Counted from the stretch's first letter, positions 33,892 to 43,271 are shown. The stretch: DNA of 64,000 nucleotides from Thiomonas sp. X19 (GCF_900089495.1 NZ_LT605203.1:4557944-4621943); one strand, 5' to 3'. Translations and numbers: made by a program. Notes: generated from the sequence alone by a model not told the origin.

Positions 33892-34779
33892 TCAACGACT
33901 GGGCTGACCAGTCGCTTGAACAACATTCAGAAAAGCGCTGACGGCATGCGACGCTTTTCCGACATCGGAACAAACCAAACCGAAGTGACGATAAATCGGT
34001 GACTGCAATGAAAGCACGCGCAATCCCTTTTGGTTCTCAGGCAGGGTCAGACTCGGCACGAGCGTGACGCCGACCCCTTCACGGACCAAGGCAAACGCAC
34101 TCGCCCAATCCTGAACCGTGACGCGCTGGTCGGCCAGCGACAGGCCTGCGGACTCCGCCAAGCTTTTCCCATGAATCACGCATCCTCCCGTCGCAAGCAC
34201 AAAAGGTTCTTCAACGAGCTCGCCGAGATTCACAGTGCTATCAGGACTACGCAAAGCCAGAGGATGCCGCACAGGGACAACCGCCACCCATTCATCATGC
34301 CCCAGCGGCACGGCGTTGCGCTCGGGTAAGGGGTTCATGACGACACCCAGGTCGATTGTGTTGTTGGTGAGCCAGGCTTCGACCTCGTCGTCGCTGGCTT
34401 CCAAGGCAACCACCTTGATGCCTGGGTGCAGTCGGCGGAAAGTCCGCAGCAACGGCGGCAGCAGGGCGACAAACACGGACGGGAAACTCGCCAGCGTGAT
34501 TCGCCCCCGCTGCAAGCCCTTCGCTTCGTCGGCCAGGGCCTGGATCGCATCGAGCTCGGCCAGCATCTTGCGTGCCCGCGCGATGACCTGCTCGCCTACG
34601 GCTGTCGGCACCGTGTGCCTGCGATCTCGAACCAGCAGCGAAACCCCGAGCAGCTCTTCCAGCCGCGCAATCGCCTGGCTCGCTCCCGATTGGGTCACAC
34701 CGAAATTCGCCGCCGCCTTGGAAATGCCGCCCGACTCGGCGATCGCGATGAGCAGTCGCCAGTGCATGAGGTTCATCAT
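33892..34779 (-). CDS. LysR-family regulator
   Basis: A LysR helix-turn-helix (MHWRLLIAIAESGGISKAAA, NFGVTQSGASQAIARLEELL) and full effector domain over 295 residues. ATGs at 34779 and 34776 are both possible. It is convergent with the tetronate operon and divergent from the MFS gene at 34.85 kb, which it probably controls; the gap contains an AT-rich promoter region. Confidence 0.88.
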   Translation of the reverse strand: MMNLMHWRLLIAIAESGGISKAAANFGVTQSGASQAIARLEELLGVSLLVRDRRHTVPTAVGEQVIARARKMLAELDAIQALADEAKGLQRGRITLASFPSVFVALLPPLLRTFRRLHPGIKVVALEASDDEVEAWLTNNTIDLGVVMNPLPERNAVPLGHDEWVAVVPVRHPLALRSPDSTVNLGELVEEPFVLATGGCVIHGKSLAESAGLSLADQRVTVQDWASAFALVREGVGVTLVPSLTLPENQKGLRVLSLQSPIYRHFGLVCSDVGKASHAVSAFLNVVQATGQPSR

Positions 34780-34847
34780 ATTCAGTAGCTCAACTGATGC
34801 AATGGATCTACAAGTTTAATTTTACTTCTGCTAAATCGCTGAGCAAA

Positions 34848-36260
34848 ATGGACTCATCGCCCCCCCACTTGGTGCTGGTCATGTCCATCGAAGTCAAATC
34901 CACCCTCGCTGCACCGAAGCGCATCGGTGGGATGCAGTCGCCAGCATTCGTTCTTACTGCCGTCGGCATCAGTTCGTTCATGGTGACGCTGGATGTGACG
35001 GCGGTCAACGTGGCTTTGCCGAGCATCGGGGACATGTTTGGCCTTCCCCTATCCGCGCTGCAGTGGGTTGCCAGTGCCTACACGCTGGTCTTCGCCAGCC
35101 TGCTCCTCAGTGCCGGCGCTTCCAGCGACCGGTGGGGCGCGCGCCCGGTGTTCCTGGGCGCCCTGACGTTCTTCACCCTGGCGTCGGCAGCCTGCGGCCT
35201 GGCCCATAGCGTGACCGAGCTGATCGCGGCCCGAGCCGTGCAAGGCCTTGGCGCAGCGGCGATCCTGCCCAGCTCCATGGCTCTATTGACCAACGCCTTT
35301 CCGCAGGCCAGTCAGCGGGCGCGGGCGGTGGCCGTCTGGAGCGGGATCTCGGCGACCGCGTTGGTGGCGGGGCCACTGATCGGCGGGTTGCTGGTCCAGA
35401 CCCTCGGCTGGCGGTCCATCTTCTTCGTGAACGTTCCGGTCTGCCTGGTGGTCCTCTCCATCGCCGCCATCTCCGCCGGTCAGCCAGCGACCCATCGGCG
35501 CGCCTTCGACCCTGTTGGTCAGGTCCTTGCGGTCATGGCTCTGTTCACCATCACCTTCTCGGCCATCGAGGTCCGTCAATACGGCTGGACGTCGCCCGCC
35601 ATCGTCGGTGCGCTGGCCATCGGTGTGGCCGCAAGCTTGCTGTTTCTTGCGGTCGAACATCGTCGGCGGGAGCCGATGCTGCCACTCAGCCTGTTCCGGT
35701 CGGGCACCTTTTCCGCGTCGGTAGGCGCGGCGTTTCTCTACAACCTCTCGTATTACGGCGCGCTGTTCGTCCTGCCCGTGGCGCTGCAGGCGCAGGGCTA
35801 CTCGCCGCTATCGGTGGGCGTCCTGCTGATCCCGATGACTCTATCCACCGCCGTGTTCGCCACGGCTTCGGGCTGGATCGTCAACGCCATCGGTGCTCGC
35901 TCGCTGGCGGCGTTAGGGATGCTGGCCGGCGTGCTCGGCGCGGCGATTTTGGCAGTCTTCGGCTTTACGTTCTCGAGCATGAGCGTCGGTGGATTGCTCA
36001 TCGGCATGGGCGGCGGCACGCTACCCCTGATCGTCGCGGCGGCCCTCTCGAGCCTGCCTCCCGAGCGAGTCGGCGTGGGCTCCGGAGTATTGAACGCCGC
36101 ACGTCAGAGCGGGGGCGCCATGGGCATCGCCGTCCTCGGAGCATTGCTGCAGGGTGCCACCCTGAAAGCCGGTCTGGCGTTGACGATGATCGCCGCCGTC
36201 TTTCTGGCTGGCGCCGTCCTCACCTTTTTCTTCATGCGAGAGGAGCCCCGCCCAAAGTGA
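34848..36260 (+). CDS. DHA2-type MFS exporter
   Basis: The EmrB/QacA group pattern is clear: SFMVTLDVTAVNVALPSIGD, ASSDRWGARPVFLGALTFF (motif A), GISATALVAGPLIGGLLVQT (motif C), 14 predicted helices. ATGs at 34848 and 34881 are both possible starts; no strong ribosome site decides. Divergent LysR gene next door. It exports an unknown small molecule; it is unlikely to be the tetronate importer. Confidence 0.88.
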   Translation: MDSSPPHLVLVMSIEVKSTLAAPKRIGGMQSPAFVLTAVGISSFMVTLDVTAVNVALPSIGDMFGLPLSALQWVASAYTLVFASLLLSAGASSDRWGARPVFLGALTFFTLASAACGLAHSVTELIAARAVQGLGAAAILPSSMALLTNAFPQASQRARAVAVWSGISATALVAGPLIGGLLVQTLGWRSIFFVNVPVCLVVLSIAAISAGQPATHRRAFDPVGQVLAVMALFTITFSAIEVRQYGWTSPAIVGALAIGVAASLLFLAVEHRRREPMLPLSLFRSGTFSASVGAAFLYNLSYYGALFVLPVALQAQGYSPLSVGVLLIPMTLSTAVFATASGWIVNAIGARSLAALGMLAGVLGAAILAVFGFTFSSMSVGGLLIGMGGGTLPLIVAAALSSLPPERVGVGSGVLNAARQSGGAMGIAVLGALLQGATLKAGLALTMIAAVFLAGAVLTFFFMREEPRPK

Positions 36261-36401
36261 ACCGCTGACTGCCTTGCCGCTTCCGCAAGCCAAGCTCATG
36301 ACGCGCAAAGGCACCATCTGTTGTGATTGGTACCGTTCTACAGCGATGGTCGCAGATTGCGGCGCAACCGTCAGTCCGCAGTTACCAAATGACGGCTATC
36401 C

Positions 36402-37958
36402 CTACAACCCGGCACTCTCGCCACGGAGTTCACTGAGTTCGACATATGTGGGTTTGGAGTGGCTCAGGAATCCGAAGACCATCGCAGCAGAAAGCAAGCT
36501 GATGGCGGCCAGCACGTAGAGCAGGAGATGAAATGCGTCTGCGTAACTGTGCATGAGCCCGATATGCGTCGCGTTTGGCAGCAACTGCAGCGCGCGGGAC
36601 ATGTCGCCCATAGCTAGGCGATTGGCCGCGGCGCTCAATGTGGCACTGCTCACGCTGGCAGGTTCGCTGCTTGCCAAGCTCGCTTGGACCATCCCGCCGA
36701 GCAGCGCCGTCACGATGGCGAGCGCAATGCCCTCTCCGGCAACGCGCGTTGTGTTGAAGATGCCGGTCGCCATGCCCGCCCGCTCCTTGGGAACGACGCT
36801 GACTGCAAGACCATCCATCAAGCCCCACGGCAGGCTCACGCCGGTGCCAATGAGGATCATGGCCAAGATGGTCTGATCCGGCAGTTGCCCAGGAGGACAC
36901 TGGGCCAGCCACACATTGCCGCAGGCGCACAGCAGAAGCCCGACGCCGGAGATGAGACCAGGCGAAAGCCACCGAGTCAGCATCCCGGCAACGAAGGGAA
37001 TGACAAGCATCGGTGCCGACAGCGCGAACATTATTTGCCCCGCTGTCATCGCGTCCAGCCCCTCAATCCCGATAAAGCGCTGAGGCAGAAGCACCAGCAG
37101 GACGACGTAGGCATACGCAGGCGCTGCCGCCAGGAACTGGACGCCGATGAAACGCGGGTAGCGAAACAGGGACAAGTCGAGCATCGGCCGTTTGGATCGC
37201 CGCTCGACAATCACGAAGGTGGCCATGATCAGACTGGATGTTGCGAGCAGGGCCAGCACGGGTGCGCTCAACCATCCGTTTTCCGGCACGAGGAGGACCG
37301 CAACGGTGAAAAACGTCAAAGCACCGGTGAATGTTGCCGCGCCCAGCCAATCGAATCCTGTCGCACCTGGGTCGCGCGTTTCGCGGATGCACCATCCACC
37401 TAACGCGAAGGCGAGCAGCGTGATCGCCGTCACACTCAGGAAGACAGAACGCCAGCCGAAATGCTCAATCAAAAATCCGGCGACGACCGGGCCGCAGGCC
37501 AGGCCGACGCCAAACGTGGTCCCCAGCAGACTGAACGCACGGGTGCGCGCGTTGCCTTCGAACTCCTGGGCCAATGCCGCGGCGCCCGACGACAGCGCCG
37601 CGGCGCTGGCGACTCCTTGCAGCGCCCGTAAAGTATCCAGCCAGAGCATGCTAGTGGCGTGCATCGCGATCAGTGACAAGATTGCGAATCCCATCGTTCC
37701 GAGCATGAACAGCCGCTTGCGTCCATAGCGATCGGCGAGAGAGCCGCCAATCATGAGACTGCTACCGAACGCTAGCATGAACGCGTTCGTCACCCAGCTA
37801 AGTTCGATGGGGGTTCCGCCCAAACCTTGCGCGATAGCAGGCAATGCAACTGCCGGGCCAGTGAAGCTGACGGGCATCGAGAGTCCGGAAAGGCAAATGG
37901 CACCCAGGACCAACAGCTTCTGCGTTCCGTTGTAAGTTCCACATTCGTCCATGCTCAT
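36402..37958 (-). CDS. DHA2-type MFS exporter, second in cargo 3
   Basis: 518 residues with MPVSFTGPAVALPAIAQGLG, LADRYGRKRLFMLGTMGFA (motif A) and GTTFGVGLACGPVVAGFLIE (motif C); 14 helices. GAGGA lies 7 bases before ATG 37958. It is divergent from the LysR gene at 38133 (175 bp apart), a typical regulator-exporter pair. Sequence differs clearly from the exporter at 34.8 kb, so the two are not recent duplicates. Confidence 0.88.
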   Translation of the reverse strand: MSMDECGTYNGTQKLLVLGAICLSGLSMPVSFTGPAVALPAIAQGLGGTPIELSWVTNAFMLAFGSSLMIGGSLADRYGRKRLFMLGTMGFAILSLIAMHATSMLWLDTLRALQGVASAAALSSGAAALAQEFEGNARTRAFSLLGTTFGVGLACGPVVAGFLIEHFGWRSVFLSVTAITLLAFALGGWCIRETRDPGATGFDWLGAATFTGALTFFTVAVLLVPENGWLSAPVLALLATSSLIMATFVIVERRSKRPMLDLSLFRYPRFIGVQFLAAAPAYAYVVLLVLLPQRFIGIEGLDAMTAGQIMFALSAPMLVIPFVAGMLTRWLSPGLISGVGLLLCACGNVWLAQCPPGQLPDQTILAMILIGTGVSLPWGLMDGLAVSVVPKERAGMATGIFNTTRVAGEGIALAIVTALLGGMVQASLASSEPASVSSATLSAAANRLAMGDMSRALQLLPNATHIGLMHSYADAFHLLLYVLAAISLLSAAMVFGFLSHSKPTYVELSELRGESAGL

Positions 37959-38132
37959 ACAGAAATCCTCTAGTCAAATGCTGGTGAAGGGCATGGTCCC
38001 GAATAGGCGTACCACACTTCGCATTGAGGGTGATGCTAGGCAGAGGGCGTCTTGAGATAAATGGCTTTGCTATCCGAACAATGTGGATGAAAATTCCGCA
38101 ATGCCGGTAAGACGCGTTACGCGATTTGCACT

Positions 38133-39032
38133 ATGGACAATTTGAGTGGGCTGGCCGCTTTCGTGCGGGCTGCCGAAACGCTGAGCTTCGTTGCCGCAGG
38201 CCGCGATCTCGGGCTTTCCGCTTCAGCTGTCGGCAAGAGCATCGCCCGCCTCGAAAAGCATTTGGGTGTCAGGCTTTTCCATCGCACCACACGTCAGATC
38301 AGCCTGACCGACGAGGGCATGACGTTTTTCGTGCGTTGCCGCAGTGCACTGCAAGAGATCGAGGACGCCGAGGCAGAGCTTTCGAAGGCAAATGGGACAC
38401 CGCGCGGCAGGCTGAAGATCAGTTTGCCCACCATTGGTTACCGCCTTCTCTTACCCGTCATCCCACAATTTCGCCATGCATACCCCGAAATTGACCTGGA
38501 ATTCGATTTCAGCGACCGCTTGGTCGATGTGATCAACGAGGGCTTCGACGCTGTGATCCGCAGTGGCCCTTTGTCCGACTCCACCCTTACGGCGAAACCT
38601 CTCTGCCCCTATCGGTTCATCGTGTGCGCATCGCCCGCCTACTTTGTTCAATATGGGGCGCTTGGCGATGCCCGTGACCTAGCGAATCACGTGTGTTTGC
38701 GATTCAAGTATCCGTCGAGCGGCAAGCTCCAGGAGTGGCTACTCAATGGCGTGTCGGTATTGCAAGGCCGGAGCGCCTCTGTTCGATCGCAGCAGCTCGT
38801 CTTTAACAATACTGAAGCCGTGCTGTCGGCCGCGCTGCAAGGACTTGGTATTGCCTACGTTCCAGACTTCGTCGCGCGTGAACCGCTGGCCGAGGGGAAG
38901 TTGCTCCCTGTGCTCGAGAGTGCGAGCACCCGTCAAGGCATGTTTCAGATTCTCTGGGCGACGAATCGGCACATGGTTCCGAGGCTGCGCGTATTCATAG
39001 ACTTTCTGGGGCAGCATCTACACCGCGAGTGA
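38133..39032 (+). CDS. LysR-family regulator
   Basis: The product begins MDNLSGLAAFVRAAETLSFV and has the HTH RDLGLSASAVGKSIARLEKH, LGVRLFHRTTRQISLTDEG of the CrgA/PtxR-like group; 299 residues, complete. It is divergent from the MFS exporter gene at 37958 and probably its regulator. It is the last gene of cargo 3; the element backbone resumes with a leader copy at 39159. Confidence 0.9.
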   Translation: MDNLSGLAAFVRAAETLSFVAAGRDLGLSASAVGKSIARLEKHLGVRLFHRTTRQISLTDEGMTFFVRCRSALQEIEDAEAELSKANGTPRGRLKISLPTIGYRLLLPVIPQFRHAYPEIDLEFDFSDRLVDVINEGFDAVIRSGPLSDSTLTAKPLCPYRFIVCASPAYFVQYGALGDARDLANHVCLRFKYPSSGKLQEWLLNGVSVLQGRSASVRSQQLVFNNTEAVLSAALQGLGIAYVPDFVAREPLAEGKLLPVLESASTRQGMFQILWATNRHMVPRLRVFIDFLGQHLHRE

Positions 39033-39158
39033 ACAGTCGCCGGGTTTGATGGAGGTCCCACTGGCGTGCCTGCGGGAAAAGTCTTCCTGAGCTGCTCCAC
39101 CCTGGCTGGGAGGCGACCTTGCAGGGACTCGCAACACGCGCGCTGGTTCACCCCTTCC

Positions 39159-39203
39159 GTCCCCACCCCGCAGAGTCAGGGCAGGGCGCCAACGTTTGGC
39201 GCC
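39159..39203 (+). promoter_or_regulatory. Transfer leader element, copy 5
   Basis: The core GTCCCCACCCCGCAGAGTCA plus GGGCA (39159-39183) is followed by a perfect 8-bp hairpin GGCGCCAA/TTGGCGCC with loop CGT (39185-39203). The start codon of the trbB operon follows 17 bp later. This is the most complete copy. Confidence 0.75.
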
Positions 39204-39220
39204 GCAACCCTGGAGCAGTC

Positions 39221-39460
39221 ATGGCAATCCCCGGAAAACTCTACGTCGTCGGCTTTGGCGGAAAGGACTATCTCGTGCGCGCATTCACCCAGCGCGGCGC
39301 GGCCAAAGGTCTGATCCGATCCCTCACCGACTCCGCCCTTGAACACACTCGCCCGGCCAGCCAGGACGACATCCTGGAACTGGCCGGCAACGGCGTGCGC
39401 CCCATCGACGTGACGGCTGCTGAGCCCGAAGATCAGCCCGGTGCCGAGGAGCAGGAGTGA
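39221..39460 (+). CDS. Hypothetical protein ahead of trbB
   Basis: The 79-residue product (MAIPGKLYVVGFGGKDYLVR...) has a beta-rich N-terminal half (RAFTQRGAAKGLIRSL) and an acidic tail. It overlaps trbB by 4 bp, so it is coupled. Similar short genes ahead of trbB are common in elements of this type, but I know no function for it. Confidence 0.6.
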   Translation: MAIPGKLYVVGFGGKDYLVRAFTQRGAAKGLIRSLTDSALEHTRPASQDDILELAGNGVRPIDVTAAEPEDQPGAEEQE

Positions 39461-40407
39461 GCGCGCAGCAGCTCACCCACGCCCGCCAGTCCGAAGCCCT
39501 GCGCCGGGCCATGGGCGCGGAAATCCTCACCCCGCTCGAAGACCCCCAGGTCGTCGAAATCATGCTCAACCCCGACGGCACACTCTGGGTGGATCGACTG
39601 GGCGAGGGCATGCACCAGACCGGCCACATCGACGCCGTGCGGGCGCTGACCATCGTCAACACCGTGGCGGCCATGCTCGATACCGTGGTGACGCCGCAGC
39701 AGCCCATCCTCGAATGCGAACTGCCGCTGGACGGCAGCCGCTTCGAAGCGCTCATCCCGCCGCTGGTCGAACGTGCCAGCTTCGCCCTGCGCAAGAAGGC
39801 GACCCTGGTCTTCACCCTGGATGACTATGTAGAAAAAGGCATCATGACCCCGGCGCAGAAGCAGGCCGTCGAACAGGCGGTGGCGAACCGACACAATGTG
39901 CTGGTGTGCGGCGGCACCGGCACGGGCAAGACGACGCTAGCCAACGCCATCCTCGACGCCGTGGCCCGGCTCGATGGCGAACACCGCATCGTGGTGATCG
40001 AAGACACCCGCGAACTGCAGGTCAATGCCGAAAACGTCGTCTTCCTGCGCACCAGCGACAACACCGACATGACGCGGTTGCTGCGCGCCACCATGCGCCT
40101 GCGGCCAGACAGGATCGTCGTCGGCGAAGTGCGCGACGGCAGCGCCCTGGCCTTGCTCAAAGCCTGGAACACCGGTCACCCTGGCGGCGTCGGCACGGTG
40201 CATGCGAATGACGCCAGCGCCGCGCTGATCCGCATCGGGCAGCTCATCCAGGAGGCAGGCGTCCCACCCAACCCCGAACTCATCGCCGAAGCGGTGAATG
40301 TGGTCGTGTCCATCAAGCGCACCGCCGACGGACGCCGCGTCGAAGAGGTTGTGGCGGTGCGCGGCTGGTCGGACATCGGCGGGTTCCGCGTCGAGCGCGC
40401 AGCGTGA
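39457..40407 (+). CDS. trbB: TrbB, VirB11-like transfer ATPase
   Basis: The 316-residue product shows Walker A GGTGTGKTT (about 151-159), the Asp/His boxes VIEDTRELQVNAENVVFLRT and TGHPGGVGTVHAND, and RPDRIVVGEVRDGSALALLK, typical of TrbB/VirB11 hexameric ATPases that power pilus assembly and substrate transfer at the inner membrane. GTG start at 39457, coupled to the preceding gene. In RP4 and Ti elements trbC follows; here trbC is 14 kb away. Confidence 0.95.
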   Translation: MSAQQLTHARQSEALRRAMGAEILTPLEDPQVVEIMLNPDGTLWVDRLGEGMHQTGHIDAVRALTIVNTVAAMLDTVVTPQQPILECELPLDGSRFEALIPPLVERASFALRKKATLVFTLDDYVEKGIMTPAQKQAVEQAVANRHNVLVCGGTGTGKTTLANAILDAVARLDGEHRIVVIEDTRELQVNAENVVFLRTSDNTDMTRLLRATMRLRPDRIVVGEVRDGSALALLKAWNTGHPGGVGTVHANDASAALIRIGQLIQEAGVPPNPELIAEAVNVVVSIKRTADGRRVEEVVAVRGWSDIGGFRVERAA

Positions 40408-40980
40408 TGCCGGCGTATTCCAGTACAAACCCACCAGTCGTTTTGATCCAAAGCCGCCACTGGCACAACGTGTCGGCAGCCCTATGCAAAACTCACCTGG
40501 ATGTGACACGCAGCGGCCGGTACTCGGCCAAAGCGGGCACCGGGCGGTGCCTGTGGATGCGACGGCAACGGTGTGGTCAGCGGTCGCCGGGAGCATCGGA
40601 CTCGTGACCTCCCGCCTTCGGCACCATCGAACCTGCGCCTTCGACGGGGTGCAGACTTTCGACCTCAGCCTCCGAACCGATCACACCAAACACAGGCATT
40701 CTGGTTCACAATCTAGGCATCGATCGACACGGCACCTTCAATCTGAAAGCGATGGTGCGGGTACGGGTTGCGCCCCCACTTACTCTTGATGCCGGGGTTT
40801 ATGGCGTGACAAAAAGTGCCACCGGGTTTCCTGGTTTTTTATCTTTGCATGCAGACGAGGGACAAGCTGGCAAACCTATGATGCACTTGCGGTTTCTGAA
40901 GACTCGCGTGGCAAGAATATTCCGAGCCGTCCAGATTATCCGGCATGATCTGCGAGAAAAATTACGTTAAACTAATTCTT
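40408..40980. other. 573-bp gap after trbB, no supported gene
   Basis: Short open frames occur (up to about 160 codons) but none has convincing composition, start signal or similarity. The composition changes from GC-rich to AT-rich after about 40800, marking the passage from element backbone to the cassette-like genes. GTTAAAC at 40966-40972, an integron-type core site, closes the gap. Confidence 0.5.
40966..40972 (+). other. Integron-type core site GTTAAAC
   Basis: GTTAAAC fits the GTTRRRY recombination core. The next ATG follows 8 bases later, as usual for the first gene of an inserted cassette. No attI or integrase gene was seen upstream. Confidence 0.4.
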
Positions 40981-41733
40981 ATGAAACGCCACTTCTGGAA
41001 ATCCTCGCTCAGTGATAAATCATGCCCCGCATGGAATTGCATTGCTTGCGCCCCTGGAATCCTTAGGCTTCAATCAGACCTTTTCAAGTACGAAGAGACA
41101 CGTGAATCTAAGCAATCTCGCGGGGATGAAGCATTCGACGCAAGCTGGATTGAGTACTCTTTTACAGCTTGGGCGAAATGCGACAACGAGAAATGTGGTC
41201 AGCAATATGCTATTTCAGGCAGTGGTGGCGTGGAGCCACGGTACACAGCAGAGGATGACTGGGACTACTTCGATTGCTTTGAACCAACATCTATTCATCC
41301 AACTCTGCCAATCATCAATGTACCAAAAAAGTCACCCACCGATGTGAAAGACGCACTAAGCGAAGCATTTAAGCTTTATTGGGCAAGTACAGAGGCATGC
41401 GCAGGACGAATAAGGGTGGCGGTTGAGCACCTACTTACGCACGTGGGGGTGCCGCGGGAAAAAACTGATGAATCTGGCAAGCAAATCAAATATAACCTTC
41501 ACACCCGGATAGAATCATACGCAAAGACAGAGCCAAAGTTGGGCGCGCAGCTAATGGCCATAAAGTGGATTGGTAATACCGCCAGCCACCGGGGAGGAAT
41601 TTCAAAGACCGATCTACTTGACACATTCGAGGTGCTCGAGTACGTTCTTTCAGAAATTATTATGGGAAACTCAAAGCGCATCGAAGAACTGGCGAGGAAG
41701 CTGGCTGAAAAACACAGTCAACAAGGAAGTTAA
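40981..41733 (+). CDS. DUF4145-like protein, cassette gene
   Basis: The 250-residue product has a N-terminal half with CxxC pairs (CPAWNCIACAPG; CDNEKCGQ) suggesting a zinc site and a C-terminal helical block like DUF4145 (SEAFKLYWASTEACAGRIRV, AVEHLLTHVG, AIKWIGNTASHRGGISKTDL). DUF4145 is related to HEPN domains and is common in restriction and defence loci. The gene is AT-richer than the backbone. Start set by ATG 40981 just after a GTTRRRY site. Confidence 0.7.
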   Translation: MKRHFWKSSLSDKSCPAWNCIACAPGILRLQSDLFKYEETRESKQSRGDEAFDASWIEYSFTAWAKCDNEKCGQQYAISGSGGVEPRYTAEDDWDYFDCFEPTSIHPTLPIINVPKKSPTDVKDALSEAFKLYWASTEACAGRIRVAVEHLLTHVGVPREKTDESGKQIKYNLHTRIESYAKTEPKLGAQLMAIKWIGNTASHRGGISKTDLLDTFEVLEYVLSEIIMGNSKRIEELARKLAEKHSQQGS

Positions 41734-41792
41734 TCATGTGGCCACCAGTGCCTAACTGGGCGCTCGAGGGGAAGCCCTTGTAGTACCTGCTA

Positions 41793-41999
41793 ATGACAAA
41801 TGCGCAGCGCAACTCGGCCCGCGTTCCCATGTACTTTGTATTCGGCGCGAAAGATGAAATCTCAGATGTTACAGCCTTCAACGATCTGCTCAGAAATGGT
41901 TCCGCTATCCATGAGGCAGCTCATAAGCAAGCGCTAATCTATTTAAATCGTCTTAGTGATCCAGAATCTGCGGAGTTTCATCACCCACCATGGCTATAG
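41793..41999 (+). CDS. Small hypothetical ORF in the cassette region
   Basis: 68 codons (MTNAQRNSARVPMYFVFGAK...) with plausible composition, but no ribosome site and no family. It lies between GCCTAAC at about 41750 and GTTAGGC at 42069, so it may only be part of a long recombination-site region. Weakly supported. Confidence 0.3.
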   Translation: MTNAQRNSARVPMYFVFGAKDEISDVTAFNDLLRNGSAIHEAAHKQALIYLNRLSDPESAEFHHPPWL

Positions 42000-42075
42000 C
42001 CGCGAGATATAAGCCTGCGACCCACAGGGCCTGCGCGACAAGGCCGCGCAGCGCAGGTGACCTTGAATGTTAGGC
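42000..42075 (+). other. attC-like segment ending in GTTAGGC
   Basis: TTGAATGTTAGGC at 42063-42075 is the classic right end of an integron attC site, preceded by a GC-rich imperfect hairpin (CCTGCGCG...CGCGCAG). The next gene starts 9 bases after the core. A complete left end was not found within the normal 60-140 bp; GCCTAAC occurs only at about 41750. Confidence 0.4.
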
Positions 42076-42083
42076 ATCAATAT

Positions 42084-42644
42084 ATGGACATACTGACATT
42101 CGTCGCGAAGTTGATCGAGTTCACGGCGTGGCCAATTGCGACTGTTGCATTAGTGGCGATGCTGCGCTCCGAAATAAGGTCGTTGCTGCCACACGTCAAG
42201 AAGCTGAAAGCTGGACCATTAGAGGCCGAGTTCGAGCGGGAGGTCAAAGAACTGGAAGCCATGGCAAAGGCGCAACCACAACTGATCCCGTCACCAGAGG
42301 GGCTCACACCTGAACGGCATATGTTGCTGCAGTTGGTGGAAGTTAATCCGCGTTCTGCCGTCCTTGAAGCGTGGCGGGGCATCGAAGAGTCAGCTATTAG
42401 AGTTGTACGGAACAAAGCGCTCTACGTTCCGGAGCGCGAAGCACATTCTCCTTTTGCCGTTATTCGTGCACTAAACAAGGAAAACATCCTCTCTGCCGAA
42501 GAGGTGTCGCTCTATCACGATCTCCGGACGCTCAGAAATCAGGCTGCTCACGTAGAAGACTTTTCGCCAACCGCAGATGCTGCGCTCAGTTATATCGAGC
42601 TGGCGAGCGGTTTGCGGCGCGCACTGGAGGCAGCGGCCGAGTGA
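42084..42644 (+). CDS. Membrane-anchored HEPN-like protein
   Basis: One N-terminal membrane helix (FTAWPIATVALVAMLRSEIR) is followed by a coiled segment and a helical domain with TLRNQAAHVEDFSPTADAAL; RNQAAH (about 151-156) fits the RxxxxH catalytic motif of HEPN ribonucleases. 186 residues. Such proteins act in defence or toxin systems. It starts 9 bases after a GTTRRRY core, as in integron cassettes. Activity is inference. Confidence 0.6.
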   Translation: MDILTFVAKLIEFTAWPIATVALVAMLRSEIRSLLPHVKKLKAGPLEAEFEREVKELEAMAKAQPQLIPSPEGLTPERHMLLQLVEVNPRSAVLEAWRGIEESAIRVVRNKALYVPEREAHSPFAVIRALNKENILSAEEVSLYHDLRTLRNQAAHVEDFSPTADAALSYIELASGLRRALEAAAE

Positions 42645-42710
42645 CGGCTGACCCACCATTTGAGCCGACCGCCGCAAGCGTCGCCGGCTCAATTTCACAG
42701 TAGAGTGCAC

Positions 42711-43271
42711 ATGCCAGCGAATCCTTACGCCCGCGATCTCCGAAAGGTCTCCGATCCGCTCAAGGACGAGACGCGAAAGGTACGCAAGACGCTGCTCGTT
42801 TGGTGTCTCGCCGCAGCAGCTATCACCCTTGGCCACCTGTTTCCTTCCGAGATCGCAGCCCTAGGAATGAAGGTTACGCCAGCAAATCACGCTGCGCTTT
42901 TGCTGTTGATGGCCGCGATCATCACCTACCATCTGCTCGCCTTTCTTGTTTACGCGTCCGCTGACTTTGCGTATTGGTATGTCAACCATAGAAGCACGGA
43001 GTGGGAAGACGACTCGGCTAACTATGAGGTCTATAAGGCTGAGCTTCTCTCCAAAGCAAAGCTATCTGAAGAAGACCGACAGTTCATGGAAGAGCATGAA
43101 CGCAGGCTCGGTTCTCAATGGCGTGGCGAACCGGTCCGCATCTACATGCGAGTTCAAACCGCCATCCCGTATCTCTCGGTCGCACGTGCGCTCGTAGACT
43201 TTCTTCTTCCAGTCTTGGCCGGCGGCGCTGCCCTGTATCTACTTGTGGTGGCGGCTCGAGGTGCGCTCTAG
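42711..43271 (+). CDS. Three-helix membrane protein, cassette gene
   Basis: The 186-residue product has hydrophobic stretches LLVWCLAAAAITLGHLF, HAALLLLMAAIITYHLLAFL and a C-terminal FLLPVLAGGAALYLLVVAAR, with a charged middle (KAELLSKAKLSEEDRQFMEE). No family recognised. The upstream gap holds GAGCCGACCGCCGC and an inverse-like GTCGCCGGCTC, resembling the centre of an attC site with decayed ends. It may act with the HEPN-like gene before it. Confidence 0.6.
   Translation: MPANPYARDLRKVSDPLKDETRKVRKTLLVWCLAAAAITLGHLFPSEIAALGMKVTPANHAALLLLMAAIITYHLLAFLVYASADFAYWYVNHRSTEWEDDSANYEVYKAELLSKAKLSEEDRQFMEEHERRLGSQWRGEPVRIYMRVQTAIPYLSVARALVDFLLPVLAGGAALYLLVVAARGAL

Noticed and set aside
40298..40789. 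163-codon frame after trbB
   Set aside because: It overlaps the end of trbB in another frame and has no domain, ribosome site or plausible composition.
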